Shown piece after piece: positions 11,404 to 22,520 of a stretch of 64,000 bases of DNA. The notes beneath the pieces are model-generated. The model had not been told where the DNA came from. It worked only from the letters and a program-made list of their open reading frames with translations, and ran no database searches. Positions within the stretch are counted from its first letter, which is position 1. Each line of letters begins with the position of its first letter. The position numbers and the translations under genes were made by a program. The DNA comes from Emydura subglobosa (lineage: Eukaryota > Chordata > Testudines > Chelidae). The stretch is taken from NCBI GenBank assembly GCA_007922225.1, contig ML680086.1, forward strand, positions 4,766,259 through 4,830,258, in the 5' to 3' direction.

Positions 11404-12739
11404 CGGGTCACCCTGTGATGGGGGCAGACCCTGAGCTGCTGGGCCTGGATGGGGGCCATGGGGACAGGGGCAGGGACAAGACGCCCCCATCCCAAAGCTG
11501 GCCTGGAAAACATGACTGGTGCTGAGCCGTTGGTAACAGCAAGTTGTGAGCCCCTAAACACACAGCGCGATGCACACACATTCTGTGTACAGCACCAGGC
11601 AGCTGCACACCTTGACCCCCGTACAGGCATGCACACCTCCCCCAAACCAGAACAGGCACATCCACGTCAAACCGCCACTGGGCAGCATGCTTGCCCCTGG
11701 GCCAGCTCTGCTGCCAGCTGTGACCTGCTGGCCTTGGGCACACGGGGCCCTTTACCCGTTTATTTATTAGCCAGCTAGCGACTCGCTCCCAACAGAAGAC
11801 TGAGTCTGAGGCTTCCTGCCTGTTTGATGCTGCCTTTGTGCTCTGGCCCATTGGCTGACAGCAGATGCCCCCGATGGAAGCAGGGAATGCTGGGCTGGGC
11901 CGGACAGCCTCTGCTGTCATCTCACCGCCTGCTGCTCCGGGCTGGGCCATTCCTGCCCTGAGGGTGGGGGTGGAGGGGTTGGAATCAACAGGGAGGAAGG
12001 GGCAGGTTGGCTTCCTACTGACATGGGCACACTGCTCCTGGCTGCCGTGTGCCTGTGCCCAGGGGTGCACTAACTCTCTGGTCGATGGAAAAGCTGTGGG
12101 CTGGTGCCAAACAAGTCAGCATGCTGGGCTGTGAAACTGCAGGGCTGCTTAGCTCCTGGCTGCAGTGCGAGATCTTATCTGCCCCAGAACTGAAAATAGA
12201 CTGCGTATCACCGCTGTCATCACCACACGTCAGCCCACGTGCTCCCACCGGAGAGACAGAGGCCACTTCATGGAAACTGTGAGCCCCAGCAGTGCTTGCT
12301 GCTTGCCAAGCCCCCAGCCGCTCCCACGGCGGCTCAGGGTGCAGGTTACAGGCCTGTGGAACTGTTGTTGCCAGCCACTGCCTCACCCCAGCTCTCACGC
12401 AGGCAGGGGCCAGGCTCCGGCGCTGCTCAAAGGGGATGTCCTCTGAACGTCTGAGTGACGATGGATATGGTGTTTCAGTGAGCGCAGTGCACGCTGTGCC
12501 CACGAAGATGCCAGGCTGCAAAGAGAGTCAGCCCTGCTGGCTGGGCAGTGCCATTTGGTAGCGCAATCCTGTTGTTCTGGAGGAAGTTACCTGCAGCAGA
12601 AGGGCACAAACAGCACACACGACTTTCCCTCTCCTCGCTTTAGAAAGCCTGGCCAATGGCAGGGAAAGTAACAGACCAACTTTCCTAGACCAGCTCTGGA
12701 ATGGCACCATGGAGCAGCCAGAGAAGGCTCACAGTGACA

Positions 12740-13135
12740 TACAGAAGAGTCCCAGGAGCATAGGGAATGGCAGGTGTTTAGTTCAGTATCTTTCAGCCAA
12801 CAATGGCCAAGCTCAGATGTACATGGAAAGGTGCAAGGAGCCCATGGCGGACAATAGGATACTCAGTCCACAGGGGAAACGCCTTCTAATTCCATTAGTT
12901 AGAGATCAGCCTATGCCCTGGAGCTGCTATACCTCTGGTACAGTGTCACCCTATTTAATGTGTCTGTGGATGTTCTCATTATCCATATAAATGTCCAGTC
13001 CTTGCTGACTTCTGCTGTGCTTTTGTGGCAGAGAGTTCCAGTTGTGAGAGATCCCTTTGTAACTCTTCACAGTCTGCTGTGGATTTAACAATCTTGAGTA
13101 GTTTTGTATCATCTTCAAGTGATGATTCAAACTGA
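12740..13135 (-). mobile_element. L3/CR1-like LINE 3' end
   Basis: The minus strand near 13110 reads a LINE reverse-transcriptase fragment (DDTKLLKIVKS, then EELQRDL). It continues through GGACATTTATATGGATAA, ATCTCTAACTAATGG, GCACCTTTCCATG and GATACTGAACTA to the 3' end, the order seen in reptile L3-like LINE tails. It is strongly decayed. Confidence 0.6.
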
Positions 13136-13693
13136 TAATTAAACAATAAACAGCCTGTGTCTCTCTCTCTCTGTCTTAGCAGTGTCGCTCATTTTCAATG
13201 TGGGAAGCATGGCAGTTTCAATGTTCTCCAAACCCTTCCAGCAAATTCTGTCCCTCTTGGTCACAGGCTCAAATGAGTTCTTAGCTCATGTTAGAGTGAC
13301 CCCCCTCCTCAACAGTAAGCTGCCCACTTTATCCACTTCTCAGGCTACTGGGCCTCTGGAACCTGGTCAAATCTAGGCTGTGCAAGTTCCCTGAGGGGGC
13401 AGTACTTTGCATCGATTACCACCAGTGACTATAGTTCCCAAATGTTCATTCATGCTGAACGACTCCCCCTCAATCAAGAAAGGCATTTCTTCACATGCAG
13501 CAGGCAACAAGAGGGGAAACCGAGCCAAACCAACTTTCCATAAATATATTAGAAGTTGCCCAATTCTCTGCAACCTATTTGAATGTCCTGCCCCACAGGA
13601 ATGTTTACTCCTAACCCCATTGGTCCAGGTATGGGTCATGCCCTGCAGCATGAGGGATTGTACCCTCGCCATCACTGCTGGGAGTCACTGTCT

Positions 13694-14996
13694 TGTATCG
13701 AATACAAAAAGGAAGCTTACAAGAAGTGGTAGCTTGGAGAGATGACTAGGGAGGCATATAAAAATACTGCACGAGCATGCAGGAGTGAAATCCGGAAGGC
13801 CAAAGCACAACTGGAGTTGCAACTAGAAAGGGACAAAGGATAATGAGAAAGGTTTCTACAGGTATGTTAATAAAAGGAAGATGGTCAGGGAAAGTGTGGG
13901 CCCCTTACTGAATGGGGGCAGCAACCTAGTGACAGATGATGTGGAAAAAGCTGAAGTACTCAAAGCTTTTTTCTCCTCTGTCTTCACAGACTTCTGCACT
14001 GGGCAGCACAGTACGGGGGGACGTGAGCAGCCATCAGCGGTGAAAGAACAGGTTCAGGACTATTTAGACAAGCTGGATGTGCACAAGTCCATGGGGCTGG
14101 ATGCAATCCATCCAAGGGGGCTGAGGGAGTTAGTTGGCTGATGTGATTGCAGAGCCATTGGCCATTATCTTTGAAAACTCATGATGATTGGGGGAGGTCC
14201 CAGATGATTGGAAAACAGCAAATATAGTGCACATCTTCAAGAAAGGGAAGGAGAAGCTGGGGAACTACAAACCAGTCAGCCTCACCTCAGCCCCCTGAAA
14301 AATCATGGAGCAGATCCTCAAGGAATCCATTTTGAATCACTTGAAGGAGAGGAAGGTGTCAGAAACCATTAGCATGGATTCACCAAGGGCAAGTCGTGCC
14401 TGACGAACCTGATTGCCTTCTGTGATGAACTGACTGGCTCTGGGGACATGGGGAAAGCAGTGGATGTGATATATCCTGACTTTGGCAAAGCTTTTTATAC
14501 AGTCTCCACAGTATTCATATCAGCAAGTTAAAGTAGTACGGGTTGGATGAATGGACTATAAAATGGATAGAGAGCTGGCTAGATCATTGGGCTCAACGGG
14601 TGATCAATGCCTCGATGGCAGACGGTCACAAATGGAGTGCCACAGGGGTCAGTCCTGGGGCAGGTTTTGTTCAATGTCTTCATTGATTTGGAGGATGGAT
14701 TAGATTGCACCCTCAGCAAGTTTGCAGATGACACTAAGCTGGGTGGAGTGGTAGATACGCTGGAAGGTAACGATAGGATACAGAATGACCTAGACAAATT
14801 GGAGGATTGGGCCAAAAGAAATCCCATGCACTCCTATAGACGGGGGACCAACTGGCTAGGCAGCAGTTCTGCAGAAAAGGACATGGGGTTACAGTGGACA
14901 AGAAGCTGGATGAGAGTCAGCAGTGTGCCCTTATTGCCGAGAAGACTAATGGCAAATTGGGCTGCATTAGTAGAAGCATTACTAGCAGACCGAGGG
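13694..14996 (+). mobile_element. CR1 LINE, 5' portion (split by DIRS-A)
   Basis: Translates on the plus strand to CR1 ORF2 pieces: [44 protein letters not shown], and later the RT box CTLSKFADDTKLGG followed by DLDKLEDWAKRN. Frameshifts and stops break it into fragments, so it is a dead copy. It stops at GCAGACCGAGGGA, and the element resumes after DIRS-A at 21053. Confidence 0.9.
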
Positions 14997-15220
14997 AAAA
15001 CAGGGTTATTTACCAGTAACTGTTGTTGTTCGAGATGTGTTGCTCATATCCATTCCAGTATAGGTGTGTGTGCACCCCATGCACAGATTCCCAAAACTTT
15101 TTTCCCTTAGCTAGCTCCGTAGAGTCGGCTCAGGCGCGCCCTGGAGTACTGCGCTCATGCCGCGGTACATAGGGCACAGCCGACCCTGAGGGCCCTCAGT
15201 CCCTTCTTTCTGCCGACTCC
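14997..15220 (+). repeat. DIRS-A left inverted terminal repeat
   Basis: Reverse complement of the right end at 20860-21052. Shared blocks include GGAATGGATATGAGCA, CTATACTGGAATGG, AGCTAGCTAAGGG, CTCATGCCGCGGTACAT and AGTTCCTTCTTTC-like sequence. The outer edge (ACAGGGTTATTTACCAGTAAC) is present only on this side. Confidence 0.88.
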
Positions 15221-15239
15221 GACAGTGGGGACGGAGGGT

Positions 15240-15345
15240 GGGTGTGGAATGGATATGAGCAACACATCTCGAACAACAAGTTACTGGTAAGTAACCCTGT
15301 TTTCTCTCTTCAAGTGATTGCTCATATCCATTCCAGTATAGGTGA
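15240..15345 (+). repeat. DIRS-A internal complementary region
   Basis: The first half (ATGGATATGAGCAACACATC through AACCCTGTTTTC) is the reverse complement of the left outer edge at 14997-15055. The second half (TCTCTTCAAGTGATTGC through CCAGTATAGG) is the reverse complement of the right outer edge at 21012-21050. The two are fused without a gap, as in a joined-end template. Confidence 0.85.
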
Positions 15346-15377
15346 TTAAATAGCCATACCCTGGAGGTGGGTAGGAG

Positions 15378-16387
15378 TCAACGGTGAGTTGCTCTCATCA
15401 GCACGGCCCTGCCGAAGCCTGTGTCTTCTCTGGCCTGCTGCACTATGGCATAGTGGGACGTGAAGGTGTGGACCGACGACCTGGTCGCTGCCCTGCAGAT
15501 GTCCAGCAGGGGCACGCTTCCCAGGAAGGCCTCAGATAAGGCCTGGGCTCTGGTTGTGCGTGCTGTCACAGCTCCTGGAAATGGCACCTTCGCCTGCTTG
15601 TAGCAGGTTTTAATACAGGCGGTGATCCAGGGGGAGATGCGCTGGGTGGAGACAGGTGAGCCCTTCATCCGGTCCGCCACTGCCACAAACAGCTGTGTTG
15701 ATTTCCGGAACGGCCTGGTCCGCTCGATGTAGTAGGCCAAGGCTCGCCTGACATCCAGGGAGTGCCATCTCCACTCCTCCTCCGAACCATGCGGTTTAGG
15801 AAAAAACAGGAGGAGGAAGATATCCTGGTTATAATGAAACTGAGACACCACCTTAGGCAGGAAAGCCGGGCAGTCGTTGTAGAAGACTGTGTGGGGGGCT
15901 CCAAGGTCAAAACTCTTATCTTGGAGACCCTCCTAGCTGATGTAATGGCCACCAGGAAGGCTACCCTCCAAGAGAGGACGAGCAGCGGGCATGTGGCCAT
16001 AGGCTCGAAGAGGGGTCCCGTCAACATGGCGAGGACCAGGTTTAGATCCCAGGGAGGCACCGGGTCATGGACCTGAGGATACAGCCTCTCCACCCCTTTG
16101 AGGAACCTAGCTGACATGGGGTGGGAGAACAGGGAATGCCCTTCCATCGGCTGGTGAAAAGCTGAGATAGCTGCCAGGTGCACTTTCAGGGAAGCCAGTG
16201 CTAAACCCTGGAGCTTCAGGTGGAACAGGTACTCCAAGATCGCCTGTATGGGATACCCCGGGACTCCACCCAACAGGTAAAACGCTTCCACTTGGCCCAG
16301 TACACAACCTGAGTGGAAGGTTTTCTGCTGCCCAGCAGAATCTGTTGGACTTGCGCCGAGCAGGCTCTCTCCCCCTCCGTCAGCCAC
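15378..16387 (-). pseudogene. DIRS-A tyrosine recombinase, frameshifted
   Basis: The element's integration enzyme. The N-terminal part (from 16387) has the core-binding helices: LEYLFHLKLQGLALASLKVHL, shortened here by the reading limit, then FLKGVERL and [18 protein letters not shown], where an Arg matches the first catalytic arginine region. The frame shifts at about 15893-15898, a run of six G on the plus strand, and resumes as DVRRALAYYIERT. The C-terminal part has ARTTRAQALSEAFL and ICRAATRSSVHTFTSHYA, with a candidate nucleophilic Tyr near the end. The position usually held by His in the HxxR box reads Arg. The first frame overlaps the end of the RNase H frame by 8 bases. Confidence 0.75.
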
Positions 16388-17315
16388 AGAGTCTCCATGC
16401 CGTCAGGTGGAGGGAGTCCAGGTCTGGGTGCAGCAGGCGACTCTGGTCCTGTGAGAGTAGGTCATAACGCCTCGGGAGCGGAATCAGCGTGTCGAAGGAC
16501 AGGTCGAGCAGCATGCTGTAGCAGTGCTGCCACAGCCAGGCTGGCGCAATCAGTATCATGTCCGCCCTGTCCCTCTTTATTTTCAAGAGGACCTTGGGCA
16601 GGAGCGGAATGGGGGGAAACGCATATAGAAGGGTCCCCTTCCAGTCTATGAGGAATGCGTCGGAGATGGAGCCCGGCTCGCGACCTTGGAGCGAGCAGAA
16701 CCTTGGGCACTTCCTGTTCAAGGACGACGCGAACAGGTCCAGTTGGGGAACCCCCCACTTCTGGAAGATTGAAGTCACCACCTCCGGGTGTAGTGACCAG
16801 TCGTGGCGGGTAAGAATGACTTGCTGAGGCGGTCCACCTTGTTGTTCCTGACCCCCGGGAGGTGAGAGGCAGATATGTGAAAATCGTGCCTCACAACAAA
16901 GTCCCAAAGATGAGTAGCCTCCTGGCAAAGAGCCGAGGAGCACGCTCCTCCGTCTGTTTATATAAAACATGGCCGCCGTGTTGTCTGTAAGGACCTGGAC
17001 CATTCTGCCCTTCAGGAATTTGATGAAGACCTTGCAGGCCAAGCAGACTGCCCTGAGCTCTCTGACATTTATATGGAGAGCCCTCTCGTCTGATGACCAT
17101 AGCCCTTGGGTGCTCAGATCCTTGCTGATGTGGGCCCCCCAACCCTCGTCTGAAGCGTCCATTATCAGAGTCACTGAGGGGGTCAAGTCTCTGAAGGGAA
17201 CGCCCCTCAGAACCTCCCCAGGGTCGCTCCACCAGTCCAGGGAGGACAGTACCTGGGTGGGAACCGTGACCATCTTGTTCAGCCGGTGTCTGGCCGGTGC
17301 ATAGACTGAGACCAG
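16380..17315 (-). pseudogene. DIRS-A RNase H and downstream domain
   Basis: Same frame as the reverse transcriptase, separated from it only by a TGA. Counting from the Met at 17273, RNase H acidic residues are visible as Asp39 (MDASDEGWGAH), Glu72 (INVREL) and Asp97 (VLTDNTAAMFYI). After this comes the conserved stretch WGVPQLDLFAS, which in DIRS elements lies in a methyltransferase-like or linker region. The frame closes at TGA 16380. Confidence 0.8.
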
Positions 17316-18062
17316 TCACCCTTGGAGAGGCCTGAGCTTGAGTCGAGCCAGCCTCACCACATAAGTACATGCCGCCATATATCCCAACAGCTGAAGGCAG
17401 TGCCTGACTGTCATCGTGGGGGACTTGCACAGATCATTGATTATGGCGGTCATGATCTCGAACCAAGTCTGAGGGAGGAAGGCTCTGGCCTCGGTGGCAT
17501 CCAAGGTGGACCCTATGAACTCTATGCGCTGCACCGGGTTAAGAGTAGACTTCTTCTCGTTGATGAGCAGCCCCAGTCTGGTGCATGTGGCGCAGGTAAG
17601 AGCCAGGCTGTTCCTCACATGAGCCCTGGACTTGCCCCGGATCAGCCAGTCGTCCAGGTAAGGGAATATCTGAACCCCTCTGCGGCGCAGGTGGGCCGCT
17701 ACCACTGCCATGCATTTTGTAAACACCCTTGGCGCGGACGAAAGGCCAAAGGGTAGGGCTGCAAACTGGTAGTGGCATCCAGCTACCATAAACCTTAAGA
17801 ACTTTCTGTGACCTGGAAGGATAGTGATATGAAAGTACGCATCCTTCAGGTCGAGGGCGGCATACCAGTCCCCTGGATCTAGGGCAGGAATAATGGAGTC
17901 TAAGGAAACCATATGAAACCTGGTGCGCCTGACAAACTTGTTCAGAGGTCTGAGGTCCAGAATTGGCCTCAGACCCCCCTTGGCCTTGGGGATTAGGAAG
18001 TACCGTGAGTAGAATCCCCTTCCTCGTTTCTGTGGAGGAACCTCCTCTACCACACCGAGCAT
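17316..18062 (-). pseudogene. DIRS-A reverse transcriptase
   Basis: RNA-directed DNA polymerase. From the Met at 18062, motifs appear in order: GFYSRYFLIPK (16-26), LRPILDLRPLN (31-41), DLKDAYFHI (71-79), LPFGLSSAP (103-111) and the catalytic YLDD (135-138, bases 17660-17649). All are typical of the DIRS/Ngaro RT group. The frame stops at a TGA (17318-17316) where RNase H continues in the same frame. The true start is probably further upstream, overlapping the end of gag. Confidence 0.88.
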
Positions 18063-18316
18063 GAGGAGGGAGTTGACCTCCTGTATAAGGAGTTAGTCGT
18101 GAGAGGGGTCCCTGAAGAGGGACTGGGTAGGGGAAGAGTTGGGGGGGGGAAGGCCGTAAGTTGTAAGGCATAGCCCTTGAGGACTATGCCAAGGACCCAT
18201 TGGTCTGTGGTAATGGCTTCCCATTCAGCATAGTAAGGCTGAAGCCTGTGGGTAAATAACTTGGAGTGATCCAGTGGGAAAGGAGGAGTGCCACCCTCGT
18301 GCACCCCATCAAAATC

Positions 18317-20702
18317 TTATTGGCTGTATTGCCCTTGTTTGGGCCTTGCTGAGACCCCGTAGAGGGGCCTTGACGGTCGTGGTGACTGGGTGCCCGGTAC
18401 CGATCCCGACTCCTCCTGAGCTGAGTGGGTCTGGGGGGGCAGCCTTGGTGGTTGACTCTGCGGTTGACTCTGGGCCTGAGGGCGGGCCTGGCGCCTCGAG
18501 GCCTGGGGGGTGTATAGCCCTAGGGACCTCAGGGTGGCCCATGAGTCCTTTAGGGCATGGAACTTTTCATCCGTTCTCTCGGAGAAGAGGCTGGTGTAAT
18601 CAAACGGGAGGTCCTGAATTGACTGTTGGACCTCCTGGGACAGGCCGGAGGCTTGGAGCCAAGAGCAGCGGTGCATGACGATGGCCAAAGCGATCGCCCT
18701 GCTAGCAGCATCCGCTGCGTCACTAGCCGACTGAAATGCCGCCTTTGCCACTGCCACCCCTTCCTGCGACACAGTGGCAAAGTCTGCGGCCTGGTCTGGG
18801 GGCAACACAGAGGAGAACCTCTGCAGTGAGGAACACAGGTTTAAATTGTATTTCCACAGGAGGGCCTGATGGTTCGTGACCCTCAGCTTCAGGGCTGCAG
18901 TAGAATACATCTTGCACCAGAAAAGGTCCAGCTTCTTGCTCTCCTTGTCCTTCGGGGTGTTGCCCTGGCCACCCTGGCGGTTCCGCTGGTTCACTGCGTC
19001 CACTACGAGTGAACCCGGGTCGGGGTGCATATAAAAGGAATTCAAACCTCTCCTTAGGTACATAATATTTGCGCTCAGCACTCTTCCAAGTGGGGGCCAC
19101 TGAGGACGGGATTTGCCAGAGGGTCTTGGCTATCTTCATCACCCTCTCATGAACAGGAAGGGCCAGTTGTGATGGGCCTGCTGCCTCAGAAACCCCGAAG
19201 AGGGGGTCCTCCTCCTCCGACAATTCTTTAATTTCTAAACCGAGATTGTCTGCCACTCTCCTCAGAAGGTCCTGGTGGGCCCAGAAGTCAAAGAGGGGGG
19301 CCTTATGGTCCCGGGCCGCCGCCTCATCCGGAGAGGAGGAGAAGGAGGATTGTGGAAGGGCCCCTGTAGAAGGGCCTTTCCTCTGGGTCAGACCCCTCCT
19401 CCGAGGGGTGGCCCTCCTGTGGACAGGTCAGTGGGGGTACTGGTTGGGCCACCGAGGAGTGAACGGAGGCAGTCTCTTGACCCATCTGGGTACCCCACGG
19501 CCCCCAATATAGCCATTGCCAGGGGCCTTGGGGCCACGTAAGTGCAGGCGTAGGAGCCTGCTGGGTCATATCCAGGCGTCGCCCCGTGGAACCTGAGCTG
19601 CTTGACCTGTGCTTGTGGGTCCTGGAAGGGGAGCGGCTCCAGGACGACGACGACCTCCCGTGCTAGCGTTTGCAGTGCCGACGAGGAGAGGAGCTGCCGG
19701 AGGAGCTGTAGGTGGAACACCTCCTCCATCTGGAAGACTTACGGCGACACTTCCCAGATCTAGAGAGGGAGCGGTGATGCCTATGTCGTCGCAATGCTGA
19801 TCGGGAGCGCGACATATCACGCGGTGCCGTGGTGTTCGGTGCCAAGGCAGGTGGTGCCGAGATGCTCGGTGCCGAGGCAGGCAGCGTTGGGGATCGATGC
19901 TGAGCTGGGCTCCGCACCGGAGTACCGGAGCGTAAGCTGTGGTCCCCACTCGAGGCGGAACTGTAACGCCTTCGCCTCGAGCATTTGTCTCTCGACCGCC
20001 CTCAGTGCCGCGGTGTTGAGGAGCTTGACGACTCGGAGTTGGAGCTGGGAGGGGAGCCCGCACTCTCGACCCTCCTTGACCGTGTGGGGGGAGACCTCGA
20101 CTCCTGTCTCTTCCACCCACAGGGGCAACCCAACACGGGTTTACCCCAAGAGACCCAACCCGGAACCCTCGGCCGAGGGGGGGGAATGGAGGTGTTGGCA
20201 GACCCATGAGGGCGCGTGCCTCAGCGAAAGCCTCCGGTGTCGACGGCCCTTGCAGAGTTGCTCCCCCACCCCCAGGAGTCATGGGAGGCTCCCTGCGAGA
20301 TGCCAGTGCCGGAGTACTCTCCACGGCACGTGGCTGGGGCATTTCCTGCTGTACCCCCTGCTGTCCCAGTAGCAGGAGGGAGTCCATGTGAGCCGCCTCC
20401 TGCCGCTTCTTCTTTCTCGGTGCCGACAACGGTGCCGGTGGAGCGCTTCGCACCGATGAGACACTTAGTGCCGCTGGAGAACGCGACGGCTTGGAGTCTG
20501 GGTGAAGAGCGGACTCCATTAGGATCGCCTTCAGCCTTGCATCCCTCTCCTTCTGGGTCTGTGGTTTGAAGGACCTACAGATCCTACATTTCTCCTTTCT
20601 ATGTTGCTCCCTGAGGCTTCGGAGGCAACGGTTGTGAGGGTCACTCATGGGGAAGGATTTTGCACACACGGTGCAGGCTTTAAAGCCGGTGGAGCCAGGC
20701 AT
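18317..20702 (-). pseudogene. DIRS-A gag-like ORF, broken into frames
   Basis: The first part (20702-19566, 378 codons open) starts with Cys/His residues at C10, C13, H23, C26, H34, C39 and C42, likely zinc-binding, followed by a basic and proline-rich region. Two further frames carry the gag core: 19256 onward (MADNLGLEIKELSEEEDPLF, LPVHERVMKIAKTLWQIP) and 19081-18317 (LDLFWCKMYSTAALKLRVTN, then an Ala-rich helix and DLPFDYTSLFSERTDEKFHA). DIRS-B carries the same blocks in the same order, so this is one gag protein interrupted by frameshifts. Confidence 0.72.
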
Positions 20703-20859
20703 GGCTCAGCTCTAGCCCCTAAGGGCACTATCTTATCTTTACAACTTAACTACTACTAATCACTATGAAAACAATGAATAAGAACTTGAACAACAAAGCT
20801 ATAGTACTAAGGGACGCTACTTGCGGTATGTAAGAGGCAGACGTTCCAGCAACCGTCAC

Positions 20860-21052
20860 AGGCGGAAAGAAGGAACTGAGGGGGCCGCAGGGTCAGCGGC
20901 GCCCTATGTACCGCGGCATGAGCGCAGTACTCCAGGGGGTGCCTGAGCCGACCCTATTGAGCTAGCTAAGGGAAAAAAGTTCTGGGAATCTGTGCACGGG
21001 GCGCGCACACACCTATACTGGAATGGATATGAGCAATCACTCGAAGAGAGAA
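20860..21052 (-). repeat. DIRS-A right inverted terminal repeat
   Basis: Inverted match to 15045-15220. It ends CACTCGAAGAGAGAA against resumed CR1 sequence. Confidence 0.86.
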
Positions 21053-21582
21053 TGATTATTCATCTCTATTTGGCACTAGTGAGGCCACATTTGAAGTAGT
21101 GTGTCCAGTTTTGGGCCCCCATTACAAGACGGATATGGACAAATTGGAGAGTCCAGAGGAGGGCAATGAAAATTATTAGGGGCTGGAGCACATGACTTAT
21201 GAAGAGTGGCTGAGGGAACTAGGCTTGTTTAGCCTGCAGAGGAGAAGAGTGAGGGGTATAAAGGGTTTCCAGGGAGGAAGGAGCTAGGCTGTTCTCAGTG
21301 GTGGCAGATGATAGAACAAGGAGCAATGGTCTTAAGTTGCAGTGGGGGAGGTTGGATATTATGAAAAACTTTTTCACTAGGAGGGTGGTGAAGCACTGGA
21401 ATGGGTTACCTAGGGAGGTGGTGGAATCTCCATCCTTAGAGATTTTTAAGGTGTGGCTTGACAAAGCCATGGCTGGGATGATTTAACTGGGATTGGTCCT
21501 GCTTTGAGCAGAGGGTTGGACTAGATGTAACCTCCTGAGATCCCTTCCAACCCTAATATTCTATGATTCTATGTAATTACTT
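21053..21582 (+). mobile_element. CR1 LINE, 3' portion (split by DIRS-A)
   Basis: Continues the CR1 from 14996: TGATTATTCATCTCTATTTGG, then GTGTCCAGTTTTGGGC, GAAGCACTGGAATGGG and GGTTGGACTAGATG. It ends in the CR1 terminal repeat ATTCTATGATTCTATG. Confidence 0.92.
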
Positions 21583-21829
21583 GCTCTCTGGCTGTCATCT
21601 ACAGGAGCATCCCGCCCTCTGATGGAGTGGCCCCATTGATGCTCAGTTCTTTCTTTTGGGTGGTTACAGTTAAGTATAGGAGCCAGTAATATGTAAGAGT
21701 AATTCTCCCGTAAGCACTTTGTGCCATTTGTCAACACTGAATTTCCTGCCGCCCTTTCACTCTGCAGGGCTAGGTGCCTCTGAAATTTGTTCCTTAAACT
21801 GCTCGTCTTGAAGTTTTGGTTTATCTAAA

Positions 21830-22095
21830 AAAATTACCACTTAACTGCTCACTCCTTTTTCCAGATCCTTAATAAAGACATTAAACATTGGTTCTAATGA
21901 AGCCTTCCAGCAGCTCCTGCTAACTTTTTGCCATGGTGAAAATTGACCATTATTCTTACACTTGGTTTCCTATCTCCTAGCCAGTTTCTGATCCAGGACA
22001 ATACTTTGCCTTTCACCCATGGCTACTTCCTTTCCTCAGGAATCTCTTGTGAAGGACTTTGGCAAAGCCCTCATGGAAGTTCAAAAAGCAGGACT
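21830..22095 (-). mobile_element. L3-like LINE fragment
   Basis: The plus strand shows the reverse complement of a LINE RT region: CTAGCCAGTTTCTGATCCAG, ACCCATGGCTACTT and GAAGGACTTTGGCAAAG. It is old and short. Confidence 0.5.
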
Positions 22096-22375
22096 GAAGA
22101 GTTCATGCTACTGGCCACAATTGCAGGCGAGACCTAGGTTCGTGATGACAAATTCAACCTCACTCAACCCCCAAATGTTTGAGTATAAAATCCACAGTTG
22201 TTGTTTATTTGCAAAACTTAGAAAAAAAGATTTTTATGCTCAGTCCTTCAGAACCAGAGAAAATTAAAATTCCACATGAAATGCCCAGCTGCTCAGCACT
22301 TACTGCGTCTGTACCTTGCCTTGGGGCTAGCCAACAATGGAACAATTAGAACGGGAGAGCTGCTGGTTAAAGGTG

Positions 22376-22520
22376 AGATTGTTTTTTCCAACTGATATAG
22401 TGATACCAGTATACAGCTAGCGTGGGCACAGTTATACCCATAGAGCTATGCCATTTCAGGAACCTGCATAAAACTGTGATGCTATAAGCACTTTATAGCC
22501 TTATAACTGCATCCACATTA
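22376..22520. repeat. MITE-like remnant
   Basis: CTGATATAGTGATACCAGTATACAG and TATACCCATAGAGCTATGCC resemble the tracts at 31805-32090 and 53290-53530, a dispersed nonautonomous family in this window. No clean termini are visible. Confidence 0.3.

Larger units (their letters stand above)
9312..12739. other. Upstream region of SLA2
   Basis: Should contain the noncoding first exon(s) and promoter of SLA2, but no TATA box or initiator can be assigned with confidence. It holds a MIR-like core (about 10475-10590) and a 27-base G run (11377-11403). Confidence 0.5.
14997..21052 (-). mobile_element. DIRS retrotransposon A, near full length
   Basis: About 6.06 kb, coding on the minus strand in the order gag, reverse transcriptase, RNase H, tyrosine recombinase. 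It carries inverted terminal repeats (left 14997-15220, right about 20860-21052) and an internal complementary region at about 15240-15345. It lacks LTRs and a DDE integrase. It interrupts a plus-strand CR1 whose sequence continues on both sides. Lesions include frame changes in gag, one TGA between RT and RNase H, and a frameshift in the recombinase, so the copy is probably inactive. GAA is shared at both edges, so the exact ends are uncertain by about 3 bases. Confidence 0.92.

Noticed and set aside
2056..11645. Many other 60-170 codon frames across the GC-rich left side
   Set aside because: Overlap each other on both strands, show no conserved motifs, and arise from low stop-codon frequency in GC-rich DNA.
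14997..21052. Endogenous retrovirus or LTR retrotransposon
   Set aside because: No direct LTRs, protease, DDE integrase or envelope. Ends are inverted and a tyrosine recombinase is present.
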